The notes: a model not told the origin generated them from the letters alone. A stretch of DNA of 22,930 bases from Methylotenera_A sp036676175 (GCA_036676175.1 JAKFDL010000044.1:1-22930); one strand, 5' to 3'; positions 14,707 through 22,447 are shown, counted from the first letter of the stretch. A program made the numbers and translations.

Positions 14707-14892
14707 ATGGGTTCATTTAGTTTATGGCATTGGTTAATTGTGTTGCTGATTGTGGTGTTGGTATTTGGCACTAAAAAATTACGTAATATGGGCAGCGATG
14801 TGGGCGGGGCGGTAAAAGAATTTAAGAAAGCCATGAAAGATGAAAATGGCAACGTGGTTGAAGGCGAAGTAACAGACAAGACTAAAGAATAA
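14707..14892 (+). CDS. tatA: TatA, twin-arginine translocase pore subunit
   Basis: Small membrane protein (61 residues) that polymerises to form the Tat channel. It has one N-terminal helix (FSLWHWLIVLLIVVLVF) with the family hinge FGTKKLR, then an amphipathic helix (GSDVGGAVKEFKKAM) and a charged tail. I chose the ATG at 14707 over the one at 14704 because AAGGAG (14695-14700) is too close to 14704, and family members start MGSFS. It forms the usual tatABC order with the next two genes. Confidence 0.94.
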   Translation: MGSFSLWHWLIVLLIVVLVFGTKKLRNMGSDVGGAVKEFKKAMKDENGNVVEGEVTDKTKE

Positions 14893-14901
14893 GCACGCGA
14901 C

Positions 14902-15360
14902 GTGTTTGACGTATCTTTCTCAGAACTGTTCGTCATCGCAGTAGTGGCCTTACTGGTGATTGGCCCAGAAAAGTTGCCAAAAGTCGCCCGTACCATGGGT
15001 GCGTTTATGGGTCGCATGCAGCGTTATGTTGCGCAGGTAAAAGAGGAAGTCAACCGTGAAGTGCGCTTTGAAGAACTGCAAAAATTGCAGGAAGAAATCA
15101 AGCAATCAGTTGAAAGCAATCTTGTAAAACCTGTCGAGAAGGAAATGACCTCTCTGAAAGACAGTATCCATAAGCCCCTCAAACTTGCTGAAACAAAAGC
15201 TACCGCAGCTGGGCTAAAAGCCAAGATAAAGCCTGCAGTAACAAAGCGTGTCACAGGTAATAAGGTGAGGCCAAAAACTACCGAGCCTAGCGTTACTAAG
15301 CCGAAGCCAAGCACTAAGTCAAAAGCTGCTACGGCCAAAGTCGCGACTAAAACCAAATGA
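14902..15360 (+). CDS. tatB: TatB, twin-arginine translocase subunit
   Basis: Membrane protein (152 residues) that forms the Tat substrate receptor with TatC. The N-terminus FDVSFSELFVIAVVALLVIG, the GPEKLP hinge and an amphipathic helix with RTMGAFMGRMQRYV are diagnostic. The C-terminal half, from about residue 95, is a low-complexity Lys/Thr/Ala/Pro tail of no recognisable fold. The start is GTG at 14902, 9 nt after tatA; it gives the conserved N-terminus, though the upstream Shine-Dalgarno is poor. Confidence 0.94.
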   Translation: MFDVSFSELFVIAVVALLVIGPEKLPKVARTMGAFMGRMQRYVAQVKEEVNREVRFEELQKLQEEIKQSVESNLVKPVEKEMTSLKDSIHKPLKLAETKATAAGLKAKIKPAVTKRVTGNKVRPKTTEPSVTKPKPSTKSKAATAKVATKTK

Positions 15361-15373
15361 CAGCATTAATTAT

Positions 15374-16105
15374 ATGACACCTACAGAATCGTTTATCTCG
15401 CATTTAATCGAGCTTAGAAATAGATTGTTGAAGGTGGTAGTGGGCTTGGTGTTGGTGTTTTTTGTGCTATTTCCATTTGCCAACAAAATCTATGCGCTAT
15501 TAGCTGCGCCTATGCTGGCCAAATTGCCGGCAGGTGGCCAAATGATAGCCACCGCGGTGACGACACCGTTCTTTATCCCGATGAAAGTGGCGATGATGGC
15601 AGCATTTATCATTGCCTTGCCGCACACGCTATATCAAATTTGGGCGTTTGTGGCACCAGGATTGTATGCGCATGAGAAAAAATTGATGGTGCCGGTGATT
15701 GCCGCTAGCTGCTTGTTATTTCTGGCGGGAATGGCGTTTGCCTATTTTGCTGTATTTCCCGTGGTATTTGGCTTCATCGTCAGTAGTGCGCCAGCGGGGG
15801 TGGCGGTGATGACTGATATTGCCCAATATCTAGATTTTGTACTGACTTTATTTATGGCATTTGGCCTGGCGTTTGAAGTGCCGATTGCGGTGGTGCTGGT
15901 TGCGCGTTTTGGTTGGGTGACGATAGCACAATTGAAAGAAGCGCGCAGTTACGTGATCGTGGGGGCGTTTGTGTTGGGGGCTATTTTTACGCCACCCGAT
16001 ATCATCTCGCAATTTATGCTTGCGATCCCGCTTTGGTTACTTTACGAAGCTGGAATACTAATCGCGCAATATACCACGCCAAAAACCAATACCATTCGCG
16101 CTTGA
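15374..16105 (+). CDS. tatC: TatC, twin-arginine signal receptor
   Basis: Multi-spanning core of the Tat receptor (243 residues), which recognises the twin-arginine signal. The cytoplasmic N-terminus SFISHLIELRNRLLK is typical, with the conserved FxxHLxELRxR pattern. Six hydrophobic helices can be followed, with the LYQIWAFVAPGLYAHEKK loop between helices 2 and 3. The FGLAFEVPI segment carries the conserved glutamate, and IFTPPDIISQ comes late. Its TGA stop directly abuts the stop of the minus-strand protease gene. Confidence 0.96.
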   Translation: MTPTESFISHLIELRNRLLKVVVGLVLVFFVLFPFANKIYALLAAPMLAKLPAGGQMIATAVTTPFFIPMKVAMMAAFIIALPHTLYQIWAFVAPGLYAHEKKLMVPVIAASCLLFLAGMAFAYFAVFPVVFGFIVSSAPAGVAVMTDIAQYLDFVLTLFMAFGLAFEVPIAVVLVARFGWVTIAQLKEARSYVIVGAFVLGAIFTPPDIISQFMLAIPLWLLYEAGILIAQYTTPKTNTIRA

Positions 16106-17278
16106 TTATCTACGCGCTGTGGCTGGCTTTGGCCGTTTGCCCACTGTAATGTCTACTGTGATTTCCTTAGTCGCGCGTGCAATCGTCAACTCAACTTTAT
16201 CATTGGGCTTTAACGCCGCAATCATATTCAACATGCCGCTGCTATCAACCACTTCTTGCTTGTTGATTGCCAATAATACATCCCCTGCTTTTAAACCCGC
16301 AGCATCGGCGGGACTGCCGCGTAAAACGCCAGCAATGAGCGAGCCTTGCGGCTTACTCAGCTTGAAAGATTCCGCCAACTCAGGCGTAATATCTTGCGCT
16401 TCTATGCCTATCCAGCCGCGTGTGACGCTGCCATTCACCGCGATTTGTTCCATCACTTGCTTGGCAATGCTGGCAGGTATGGCAAAGCCGATACCCATGC
16501 TGCCGCCACTGCGCGAATAGATGGCGCTGTTAATACCGATTAAATTACCTTCTGCATCTATTAGTGCCCCGCCCGAGTTTCCGGGGTTAATCGAGGCGTC
16601 AGTTTGGATAAAATTTTCATAGGTATTAATCCCCAAATGGCTACGGCCAAGTGCGCTAATAATACCTTGCGTCACGGTTTGGCCAACCCCGAACGGGTTG
16701 CCTATAGCCAGTACTACGTCACCCACATTTAATTTCTCGTTGGCGGCAAAAGTGATTGCGGGCAAGTTTTCACCTTCAACTTTCAATACTGCCAAATCAG
16801 TGTCAGGGTCGGTACCTACTACCTTGGCAGCTAGTTTTCTGCCATCGGCTAATGCCACTTCAATTTCATCTGCGCTTGCCACCACATGATCATTAGTTAA
16901 AATCAGCCCTTGTTCACTGACGATGACGCCACTACCCAAACTATTTTCTAGCCTATCTTCTTCATTTTCAAACTGGTCGCCAAAGAAATGTTTAAATAAC
17001 GGGTCATCTCTAAATTGCTCATTTGGATTAGGTGCAGCCAATTTACTCGTTGTAAAAATATTCACTACCGCCGGCATGGCTTTATTGGCAGCTGCGCTGT
17101 AACTGCCAGGGGTGATTGTTTTTGTTAACGTCCTGTTAGCTGGGCGTGATTCCACTTGATTGATGACAATGGCATCTTGCTTACTCTCAAGTAAATGTGG
17201 GTAAAACATCCTTAACACAAATAACAAACCCAAGCAGGCGGTAACAGATTGTGCAAAAATAAGCCAAATGCGGTGCAT
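16106..17278 (-). CDS. degS: DegS/HtrA-like membrane-anchored serine protease, single PDZ
   Basis: Trypsin-fold HtrA protease acting in the periplasm. From the ATG at 17278 it has 390 residues: an N-terminal uncleaved-looking helix (about 5-22), a protease domain with His131 (TNDHVV), Asp161 (DTDLAVLK) and Ser235 (NPGNSGGAL), then one PDZ domain beginning near GWIGIEAQDI. One PDZ and an N-terminal anchor resemble DegS/AlgW; a two-PDZ DegP/DegQ is excluded by length. The frame stays open up to an ATG at 17350, but that longer version would overlap the divergent gene's start and add an odd His/Ile-rich leader, so I prefer 17278. Whether it cleaves an RseA-type anti-sigma factor cannot be told from here. 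Confidence 0.9.
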   Translation of the reverse strand: MHRIWLIFAQSVTACLGLLFVLRMFYPHLLESKQDAIVINQVESRPANRTLTKTITPGSYSAAANKAMPAVVNIFTTSKLAAPNPNEQFRDDPLFKHFFGDQFENEEDRLENSLGSGVIVSEQGLILTNDHVVASADEIEVALADGRKLAAKVVGTDPDTDLAVLKVEGENLPAITFAANEKLNVGDVVLAIGNPFGVGQTVTQGIISALGRSHLGINTYENFIQTDASINPGNSGGALIDAEGNLIGINSAIYSRSGGSMGIGFAIPASIAKQVMEQIAVNGSVTRGWIGIEAQDITPELAESFKLSKPQGSLIAGVLRGSPADAAGLKAGDVLLAINKQEVVDSSGMLNMIAALKPNDKVELTIARATKEITVDITVGKRPKPATARR

Positions 17279-17332
17279 AAATAGATGAATAAATAAATGA
17301 ATATAATGAATATATAGTATAGGTGAAAATAG

Positions 17333-18091
17333 TTGAAAAATTCTATCCATATTAACGAGCTGAACAATTATTTAAACCTGCTGTTACAGCCGGAGCGCTT
17401 TAGTGACTATTGCCCAAACGGTTTACAAGTTGAGGGCAAAACGCACATCAGTAAAATAGTCACAGGAGTCACAGCTAGTATGGCCTTGCTAGAAGCCGCT
17501 ATGCAAGCAAATGCAGATGCAATCTTGGTACACCATGGTTATTTTTGGCGCAGCGAATCACAGCCGATTACTGGCATTAAAAAGCGCCGCATACAATTTT
17601 TATTGCAACATCACATCAATTTGTTTGCCTATCATTTGCCCTTGGATGCACACGCTGAACTTGGTAATAACGTGATGCTGGCCAAGCAGCTCGGTTTAAC
17701 TATCACGGGTAAAACGGGTGAAAAAGAAATGTTACTGTTGACGGAATTAACTGCACCACAAAGCCTGCAAGCTTTTGCAAATTTGATTGAAACCAAGCTC
17801 AATAGAGCGCCGCAAGTGATTGGCGATTTGCAAAAACCGGTGAAAACGGTGGCTTTATGCACGGGTGCTGCACAAGGCTATATTGAACAGGCGCTAGCTG
17901 TTAATGTGGATGCATACCTCAGTGGCGAGATCTCTGAGCAAACCGTGCATGTGGCGAGAGAGAGTGGCATGTCTTATATATCTGCGGGGCATCACGCGAC
18001 AGAACGCTACGGCATACAAGCATTAGGCGAACATCTAGCGCAAAAGTTTGGTTTACAACATACATTTATTGATTGTGACAATCCTGTTTAA
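17333..18091 (+). CDS. ybgI: Nif3/YbgI-family dinuclear metal protein
   Basis: Nif3-like protein (252 residues), often labelled GTP cyclohydrolase I type 2 family, with a conserved di-metal site but no firmly established cellular function. Metal-ligand motifs are visible: ILVHHGYFW, AYHLPLDAH and AGHHATERYG. The start is TTG at 17333, with AGGTG at 17321-17325; no other start precedes the conserved INELNNYLN segment. It is divergent from the degS-like gene with a 54-bp AT-rich gap that includes TATAAT at 17302-17307. From memory, association of nif3 with HtrA genes and petABC recurs in betaproteobacteria. Confidence 0.9.
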   Translation: MKNSIHINELNNYLNLLLQPERFSDYCPNGLQVEGKTHISKIVTGVTASMALLEAAMQANADAILVHHGYFWRSESQPITGIKKRRIQFLLQHHINLFAYHLPLDAHAELGNNVMLAKQLGLTITGKTGEKEMLLLTELTAPQSLQAFANLIETKLNRAPQVIGDLQKPVKTVALCTGAAQGYIEQALAVNVDAYLSGEISEQTVHVARESGMSYISAGHHATERYGIQALGEHLAQKFGLQHTFIDCDNPV

Positions 18092-18133
18092 TTGTTGTTT
18101 AGTCTTTCTATTTCAAGTACTTATGCAATTAAA

Positions 18134-18165
18134 TTAGGTTTATTTTGCATTAAAATGTATAATGC
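18134..18165 (+). promoter_or_regulatory. Candidate promoter for petABC-sspAB
   Basis: A perfect -10 hexamer TATAAT (18158-18163) lies 70 bp before petA, inside a small inverted repeat GCATT/AATGC (18147-18151 and 18161-18165). The -35 region is poor (TTAGGT at 18134-18139, 18-bp spacing), so the exact promoter is uncertain. Confidence 0.45.
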
Positions 18166-18233
18166 GCGACTTGATTTAGGAAGCACTTGAATTCCAAATA
18201 AATTTAGCTTCAAAAGAACTACAAGGATATTGA

Positions 18234-18881
18234 ATGTCAGACAAGAAAACTGAGATAGGCATTGATAAAAACAATGCTTTATCTTTCTCGGCACCTAGCC
18301 AAATTGACCAAGAAAAACGTAACTTTTTAATCACTGCAACAGCCTGCACAGGTGCTATCGGCGCGGCTGCAGCTGCAGTGCCGTTTATTGGTAGCATGTT
18401 GCCTAGCGAGCGCGCAAAAGCGGCCGGCGCGCCAGTTGAAATAGATATTAGTAAAATTAAACCTGGTGAAATGCTGGTGGCAGAGTGGCGTGGCCAACCT
18501 GTATGGATATTAAATCGTACTGATGCACAAACGGCAGAGTTACCTAAGCATAACGATCAACTCACAGATCCGATGTCTGATGTGACTTCGCAGCAGCCAG
18601 CTTACTGCAAAAATGCCGACCGCTCTATCAAGCCTAATATTGGGGTTGTGATTGGGATTTGTACACATTTGGGTTGCTCGCCTACTGCAAAGTTGGAGCC
18701 TAATGGTGATATGGGCGAAAACTGGACAGGCGGTTTTTTCTGTCCTTGTCATGGCTCTAAGTTTGATTTGGCTGGCCGAGTATTCAAAGGCTCGCCAGCA
18801 CCCACGAATCTAGTCGTGCCGCCGCACCAATATTTAACTGATGCCACCTTGCTGATTGGCATAGATACGGTGGAGGCATAG
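18234..18881 (+). CDS. petA: PetA, Rieske iron-sulfur subunit of cytochrome bc1
   Basis: Rieske [2Fe-2S] protein (215 residues) of the ubiquinol-cytochrome c reductase, anchored in the inner membrane with its cluster domain in the periplasm. Cluster ligands are Cys143/His145 in CTHLGC and Cys170/His173 in CPCHGS, with the disulfide cysteines 148 and 172 in the same boxes. The N-terminal anchor helix covers about residues 31-52. The preceding Tat-type motif reads EKRNFL, that is Lys28-Arg29, not two arginines. The start ATG has AAGGA about 9 nt upstream. The stop is followed by petB after 2 nt. Confidence 0.96.
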   Translation: MSDKKTEIGIDKNNALSFSAPSQIDQEKRNFLITATACTGAIGAAAAAVPFIGSMLPSERAKAAGAPVEIDISKIKPGEMLVAEWRGQPVWILNRTDAQTAELPKHNDQLTDPMSDVTSQQPAYCKNADRSIKPNIGVVIGICTHLGCSPTAKLEPNGDMGENWTGGFFCPCHGSKFDLAGRVFKGSPAPTNLVVPPHQYLTDATLLIGIDTVEA

Positions 18882-18883
18882 TT

Positions 18884-20170
18884 ATGGCGGATCATAAACA
18901 GGTTGAAACAACGGGTATTGTAGGCTGGATAGATAAACGCTTTCCGCTCACCAGTAATATCAAAGCGCATTTAACTGAATATTACGCCCCGAAAAACTTT
19001 AATTTCTGGTATTTTTTCGGCTCGTTAGCTCTGCTGGTGCTGGTCATGCAAATCGTCACAGGTATTTTTCTGACCATGCACTACAAGCCCAGCGCAGCTG
19101 AGGCGTTTGCTTCGGTAGAGTACATTATGCGCGACGTGTTTGGCGGCAATATCATTCGCTACATGCACTCCACGGGCGCCTCCATGTTTTTTGTGGTGGT
19201 GTACCTGCATATGTTCCGTGGCCTCATTTATGGCTCTTACAGAAATCCGCGTGAGCTTATCTGGTTATTTGGTGTGGGTATCTTCTTGTGTTTAATGGGC
19301 GAGGCGTTTTTTGGCTACCTATTGCCGTGGGGTCAAATGTCTTACTGGGGTGCGCAGGTCATTGTAAACTTGTTCGCAACCATACCTTTGATCGGCCCCG
19401 ATATTTCAGAATGGCTACGCGGCGATTATTTAGTGTCTGATGCTACCTTGAATCGTTTTTTCGCCTTTCACGTCATCGCCTTGCCCTTGGTGATTTTGGG
19501 TTTAGTGATGTCGCATTTAATCGCGCTACACGAAGTGGGGAGTAACAATCCAGATGGCATAGAGATTAAGGCCAAAAAAGACAAAGCAACCGGAATTCCG
19601 CTGGATGGCATTCCGTTCCACCCATATTACACAGTCAAGGATATGGTGGGTGTCGCAGTGTTTTTAATTGTGTTTGCCACCATCATGTTTTTTGCGCCTG
19701 AAATGGGCGGTTACTTTTTAGAGGCGAACAATTTCATTCCTGCAGATCCGCTAAAAACGCCGGCGCACATTGCACCAGTGTGGTATTTCACACCATACTA
19801 TTCTATTTTACGTGCCGTTCCACCGATAGGTATTTCACAATTTCCAGGTGTAGCGGCCATGGGCTTATCTGTGATGATATTTGCCTTATTGCCTTGGTTG
19901 GATCGCAGTCCAGTCAAGTCGATTCGTTATCGTGGTTCGCTATATAAAAAATGGCTAGCCGCCTTTGTAGTCAGTTTTTTGGTGCTGGGTTATTTGGGGA
20001 CGGTGCCATCTAATATCTGGGGCCAGTTTGGCCCGTGGCTTGGTGGCGCAGATCGAGCCACCGTAGTTGCCCGTATTTTTACCATTGTTTATTTTGCGTT
20101 TTTCATCCTGATGCCTTGGTATAGCGCAAAAGACAAGACCAAGCCAGTGCCAGAAAGGGTGACGCATTAA
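18884..20170 (+). CDS. petB: PetB, cytochrome b of the bc1 complex
   Basis: Eight-helix diheme cytochrome b (428 residues) carrying the two quinone sites of complex III. Heme ligands are His95 and His109 on helix B/D pair one, then His196 and His211. The second pair is separated by 14 residues, one more than in mitochondrial cytochrome b. The Qo-site motif is PVWY (298-301), not PEWY. The LLPWGQMSYWGA stretch and HEVGSNNPDG are also visible. A TGGAGG (18871-18876) overlaps the end of petA and serves the ATG at 18884. It is unsplit, unlike the b6/subunit IV type. Confidence 0.97.
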   Translation: MADHKQVETTGIVGWIDKRFPLTSNIKAHLTEYYAPKNFNFWYFFGSLALLVLVMQIVTGIFLTMHYKPSAAEAFASVEYIMRDVFGGNIIRYMHSTGASMFFVVVYLHMFRGLIYGSYRNPRELIWLFGVGIFLCLMGEAFFGYLLPWGQMSYWGAQVIVNLFATIPLIGPDISEWLRGDYLVSDATLNRFFAFHVIALPLVILGLVMSHLIALHEVGSNNPDGIEIKAKKDKATGIPLDGIPFHPYYTVKDMVGVAVFLIVFATIMFFAPEMGGYFLEANNFIPADPLKTPAHIAPVWYFTPYYSILRAVPPIGISQFPGVAAMGLSVMIFALLPWLDRSPVKSIRYRGSLYKKWLAAFVVSFLVLGYLGTVPSNIWGQFGPWLGGADRATVVARIFTIVYFAFFILMPWYSAKDKTKPVPERVTH

Positions 20171-20171
20171 T

Positions 20172-20867
20172 ATGAAAAAACTATTTTTAGTATTAATGCT
20201 CCTACCTTTATTGGCGTTTGCTGCAGATGAAGTAAAAATTGGTGTGACTGCACCTATTGATGCGAATGATTACGCTTCATTACAGCGCGGGGCAAAAATC
20301 TTTATTAATAATTGCCTCAACTGCCACAGTGCCAATTACATGCGTTACAACCGCCTGCAAGATATCGGTCTGACTGAAAAGCAAATTAAAGAAAATTTAC
20401 TGTTTGCCGGCGAAAAAGTGGGTGACACCATGACAGTGGCGATGAGCCCTAAAGATGCAAAAAAATGGTTTGGGGTAGTGCCACCTGATTTGTCGGTAGA
20501 AGTGCGCGCGCGTGGTGCAGATTGGGTGTATGCCTATATGCGCGGTTTTTATCGCGATGACACGACGCCAACGGGTTGGAATAATATTGTTTATGACAAA
20601 GTCGCGATGCCGCATGTGCTCTACGAAATGCAAGGTGAGCAAGTGCTGAACCACGAAACGCATCAGTTGGAGCTGGTCAAACCGGGTAAACTAAGCCCAA
20701 GTGAATACAACGCTTATATTGGCGATTTAACTAACTATATGGCGTTTATGGCGGAACCGGGCAAACAACAGCGCCAGCAAATTGGCTGGTGGGTGTTGCT
20801 GTTTCTGGGTGTGATATTGGTATTGGCGAGAAAGCTCAAAAAAGAGTACTGGAAAGACATTAAGTAG
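20172..20867 (+). CDS. petC: PetC, cytochrome c1 of the bc1 complex
   Basis: Membrane-anchored c-type cytochrome (231 residues) passing electrons from the Rieske protein to a soluble cytochrome c. The signal peptide covers about residues 1-18 (KKLFLVLMLLPLLAFA), the heme site is CLNCH (48-52) followed by SANYMRY, and the axial methionine is probably Met146 in VAMPHVL. A C-terminal helix (about 204-219) anchors it, with a basic cytoplasmic end. It starts one base after petB. Confidence 0.96.
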   Translation: MKKLFLVLMLLPLLAFAADEVKIGVTAPIDANDYASLQRGAKIFINNCLNCHSANYMRYNRLQDIGLTEKQIKENLLFAGEKVGDTMTVAMSPKDAKKWFGVVPPDLSVEVRARGADWVYAYMRGFYRDDTTPTGWNNIVYDKVAMPHVLYEMQGEQVLNHETHQLELVKPGKLSPSEYNAYIGDLTNYMAFMAEPGKQQRQQIGWWVLLFLGVILVLARKLKKEYWKDIK

Positions 20868-20894
20868 GCAATTAAAAAAGGAAATGATTAAATT

Positions 20895-21494
20895 ATGATG
20901 AAACTATACTCAGGCTCGATTGATCCGTTTAGCCACCGTTGCCGCATTGTGCTGTTTGAAAAAGGCATGGATTTTGAAGTGATTGACGTGGATTTAGCCA
21001 ATAAAGCAGAAGATTTGGCTATACTGAATCCATACGGCGAAGTTCCAGTTCTGGTGGAGCGCGATTTAATCTTGTCTGAAGCCAATATTATTAACGAATA
21101 CATCGACGAGCGTTTCCCGCATCCACAATTGATGCCAGCTGACCCTGTGATGCGTGCCCGCGCGCGTTTATTTTTGTATAACTTTGAGAAAGATTTGTTC
21201 AGTCACATCAAAGATATTGAATCAGACAACCAAGAAGTGGCCGATAAGGCGCGCAAAACCATCCGCGATAACTTAACGCAAATTGTGCCGATCTTCAGCA
21301 AACAAAACTACTTGCTGGGTGATGAGTACTCAATGCTGGATGTTGCAGTAACGCCTTTGTTGTGGCGTCTGGGTCACTATGGCATTGACTTGCCAAACCA
21401 AGCGGCACCTTTGTTGAAATATGCTGAGCGCCTGTTCTCGCGTCCGTTGTATGCAGATGCGATGACACCGTCAGAAAAGGCTATGAGGAAGTAA
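20895..21494 (+). CDS. sspA: SspA, stringent starvation protein A
   Basis: GST-fold protein (199 residues) that binds RNA polymerase and has no glutathione transferase activity in E. coli. The N-terminal thioredoxin-like domain (to about residue 80) contains DPFSHRCRIVLFEKGMDFE and the NPYGEVPVLVERD block with its cis-proline. The helical C-terminal domain includes SMLDVAVTPLLWRL. Two tandem ATGs (20895 and 20898) are possible; the nearest purine-rich site AAGGA (20878-20882) is rather far from both. It is followed by sspB, the normal pairing. Confidence 0.94.
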   Translation: MMKLYSGSIDPFSHRCRIVLFEKGMDFEVIDVDLANKAEDLAILNPYGEVPVLVERDLILSEANIINEYIDERFPHPQLMPADPVMRARARLFLYNFEKDLFSHIKDIESDNQEVADKARKTIRDNLTQIVPIFSKQNYLLGDEYSMLDVAVTPLLWRLGHYGIDLPNQAAPLLKYAERLFSRPLYADAMTPSEKAMRK

Positions 21495-21496
21495 CC

Positions 21497-21925
21497 ATGG
21501 CGGATGGCTTGATTCCTACCAAGCCCTACCTAGTGCGCGCCATTCACGAATGGTGCGTCGATAACGACTTTACGCCACATTTGCTGGTGGCGGTCAATGC
21601 GCAATGCCGGGTGCCAATGGCGTATGTGAAAGACGGCGAAATCGTGTTGAATTTAAATTACTCTGCGACTAAAGACTTGCATATTGATAACGACGCCATC
21701 GTGTTCTCGGCACGCTTTGGCGGCGTATCGCAAAATTTATATGTGCCGATGGGCGCTGTAAAAGGCGTTTTCGCACGTGAAAATGGCCAAGGCATGTTTT
21801 TTGAACCGGAGCTAGAAACCAATATCCGTAAGAGTTCTGACGATACAGTTCCTGAAGCTGATGGAAAAGAAAAATCCAGCGACACTCCAGCGAAAAAGAA
21901 ACCGACACTGACCATTGTTAAATAA
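21497..21925 (+). CDS. sspB: SspB, ClpXP adaptor protein
   Basis: Adaptor (142 residues) that binds the SsrA tag of stalled-ribosome products and hands them to ClpXP. The dimeric substrate-binding domain covers about residues 5-105, with PYLVRAIHEWCVDNDFTPH, and VLNLNYSATKDL and FSARFGGVSQNLYVPMGAV forming the tag groove. A flexible acidic linker follows. The C-terminal end KPTLTIVK matches the ClpX-binding tail of the family. It starts 2 nt after sspA. Confidence 0.95.
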   Translation: MADGLIPTKPYLVRAIHEWCVDNDFTPHLLVAVNAQCRVPMAYVKDGEIVLNLNYSATKDLHIDNDAIVFSARFGGVSQNLYVPMGAVKGVFARENGQGMFFEPELETNIRKSSDDTVPEADGKEKSSDTPAKKKPTLTIVK

Positions 21926-21978
21926 ATGTTTAAACAGGATTTGTTAGCCAGTCAGGAAATTTCTTTTACAAAGGGTCA

Positions 21979-22062
21979 TTTTTTAAAAAAGACGCTGGTT
22001 TTTTAAAAAGGCACTTTTTTTTAATAAATACACTTGGCGGCTATAAATAAAATTGCTATAGT
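21979..22062 (+). promoter_or_regulatory. Strong tRNA operon promoter with UP-like A/T tracts
   Basis: -35 TTGGCG (22034-22039), a 17-bp spacer and -10 TATAGT (22057-22062) with an extended TG at 22054-22055 lie 17 bp before the first tRNA. Just upstream is an A/T tract (22015-22030) in UP-element position. Two more T6A5-6 tracts start at 21979 and 21999, 20 bp apart, and could bend the DNA. The last T-run, with AAAAAG-GCA-CTTTTT (22005-22019), might also act as a weak terminator for sspB. Confidence 0.75.
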
Positions 22063-22079
22063 CACGCCTTCAACAAAAT

Positions 22080-22155
22080 GCCGGGTTAGCTCAGTTGGTA
22101 GAGCAGCGCACTTGTAATGCGAAGGTCATCAGTTCGATTCCGATACCCGGCACCA
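22080..22155 (+). tRNA. tRNA-Thr (anticodon UGU)
   Basis: A full cloverleaf of 76 nt including encoded CCA. Acceptor GCCGGGT pairs with ACCCGGC, the discriminator is A, and the anticodon TGT is at 22113-22115 in loop CTTGTAA. The T-stem ATCAG/CCGAT holds one A-C mismatch and the anticodon stem ends in a G-A; I recall a similar T-stem mismatch in the E. coli counterpart, so this is not a sign of decay. Confidence 0.96.
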
Positions 22156-22167
22156 AAAATTTACTGA

Positions 22168-22256
22168 TTTGCAGCTTGAATATAGTAAATATTCTGCAAA
22201 AAACCTACTAAACTAAACTATTCACAATAGAGGCTAATAATTGTGAATTTTTAGCC
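22168..22256 (+). other. Stem-loops in the spacer between tRNA-Thr and tRNA-Tyr
   Basis: Hairpin 1: TTTGCA (22168-22173) with TGCAAA (22195-22200) and inner GAATAT/ATATTC (22178-22183, 22189-22194). Hairpin 2: ATTCACAAT (22220-22228) with ATTGTGAAT (22240-22248), followed by a short T-run. Hairpin 3: GGCTAA (22232-22237) with TTAGCC (22251-22256). Hairpins 2 and 3 overlap and exclude each other. Hairpin 2 may be a weak terminator or a processing signal. Confidence 0.55.
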
Positions 22257-22265
22257 GTTTAATGT

Positions 22266-22294
22266 TTGACAGCAGGTCAAAAAATAAGCATAAT
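22266..22294 (+). promoter_or_regulatory. Internal promoter before tRNA-Tyr
   Basis: A perfect -35 TTGACA (22266-22271), a 17-bp spacer and -10 CATAAT (22289-22294, five of six matches), followed by a GC-rich discriminator (CGCGGG). It lies 14 bp upstream of tRNA-Tyr. The GC-rich discriminator is the type associated with stringent control. Confidence 0.75.
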
Positions 22295-22308
22295 CGCGGG
22301 TTCGGTTA

Positions 22309-22393
22309 GGAGGGGTGGCCGAGTGGTTAAAGGCGACGGACTGTAAATCCGTTCTCTCTGAGTACGCTGGTTCGAATCCAGCCTCCTCCACCA
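22309..22393 (+). tRNA. tRNA-Tyr (anticodon GUA)
   Basis: A class II tRNA of 85 nt with a long variable arm and encoded CCA. Acceptor GGAGGGG pairs with CTCCTCC (one G-T), and the anticodon GTA is at 22343-22345 in loop CTGTAAA, flanked by the ACGGA/TCCGT stem. Confidence 0.97.
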
Positions 22394-22447
22394 ATTAATA
22401 GTAATAACATAAGTAATAAAATGGTTTGCTCTGGGTTAGGGTGCGAA

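Noticed and set aside
17279..17350. Longer N-terminus for the degS-like protease from the ATG at 17350
   Set aside because: It adds a 24-residue His/Ile/Phe-rich leader of no signal-peptide type, overlaps the start of the divergent nif3-like gene, and has no Shine-Dalgarno.
22080..22155. tRNA-Thr(UGU) as a degraded tRNA because of stem mismatches
   Set aside because: The cloverleaf is otherwise complete with encoded CCA, and a similar T-stem mismatch is recalled for the E. coli homologue.
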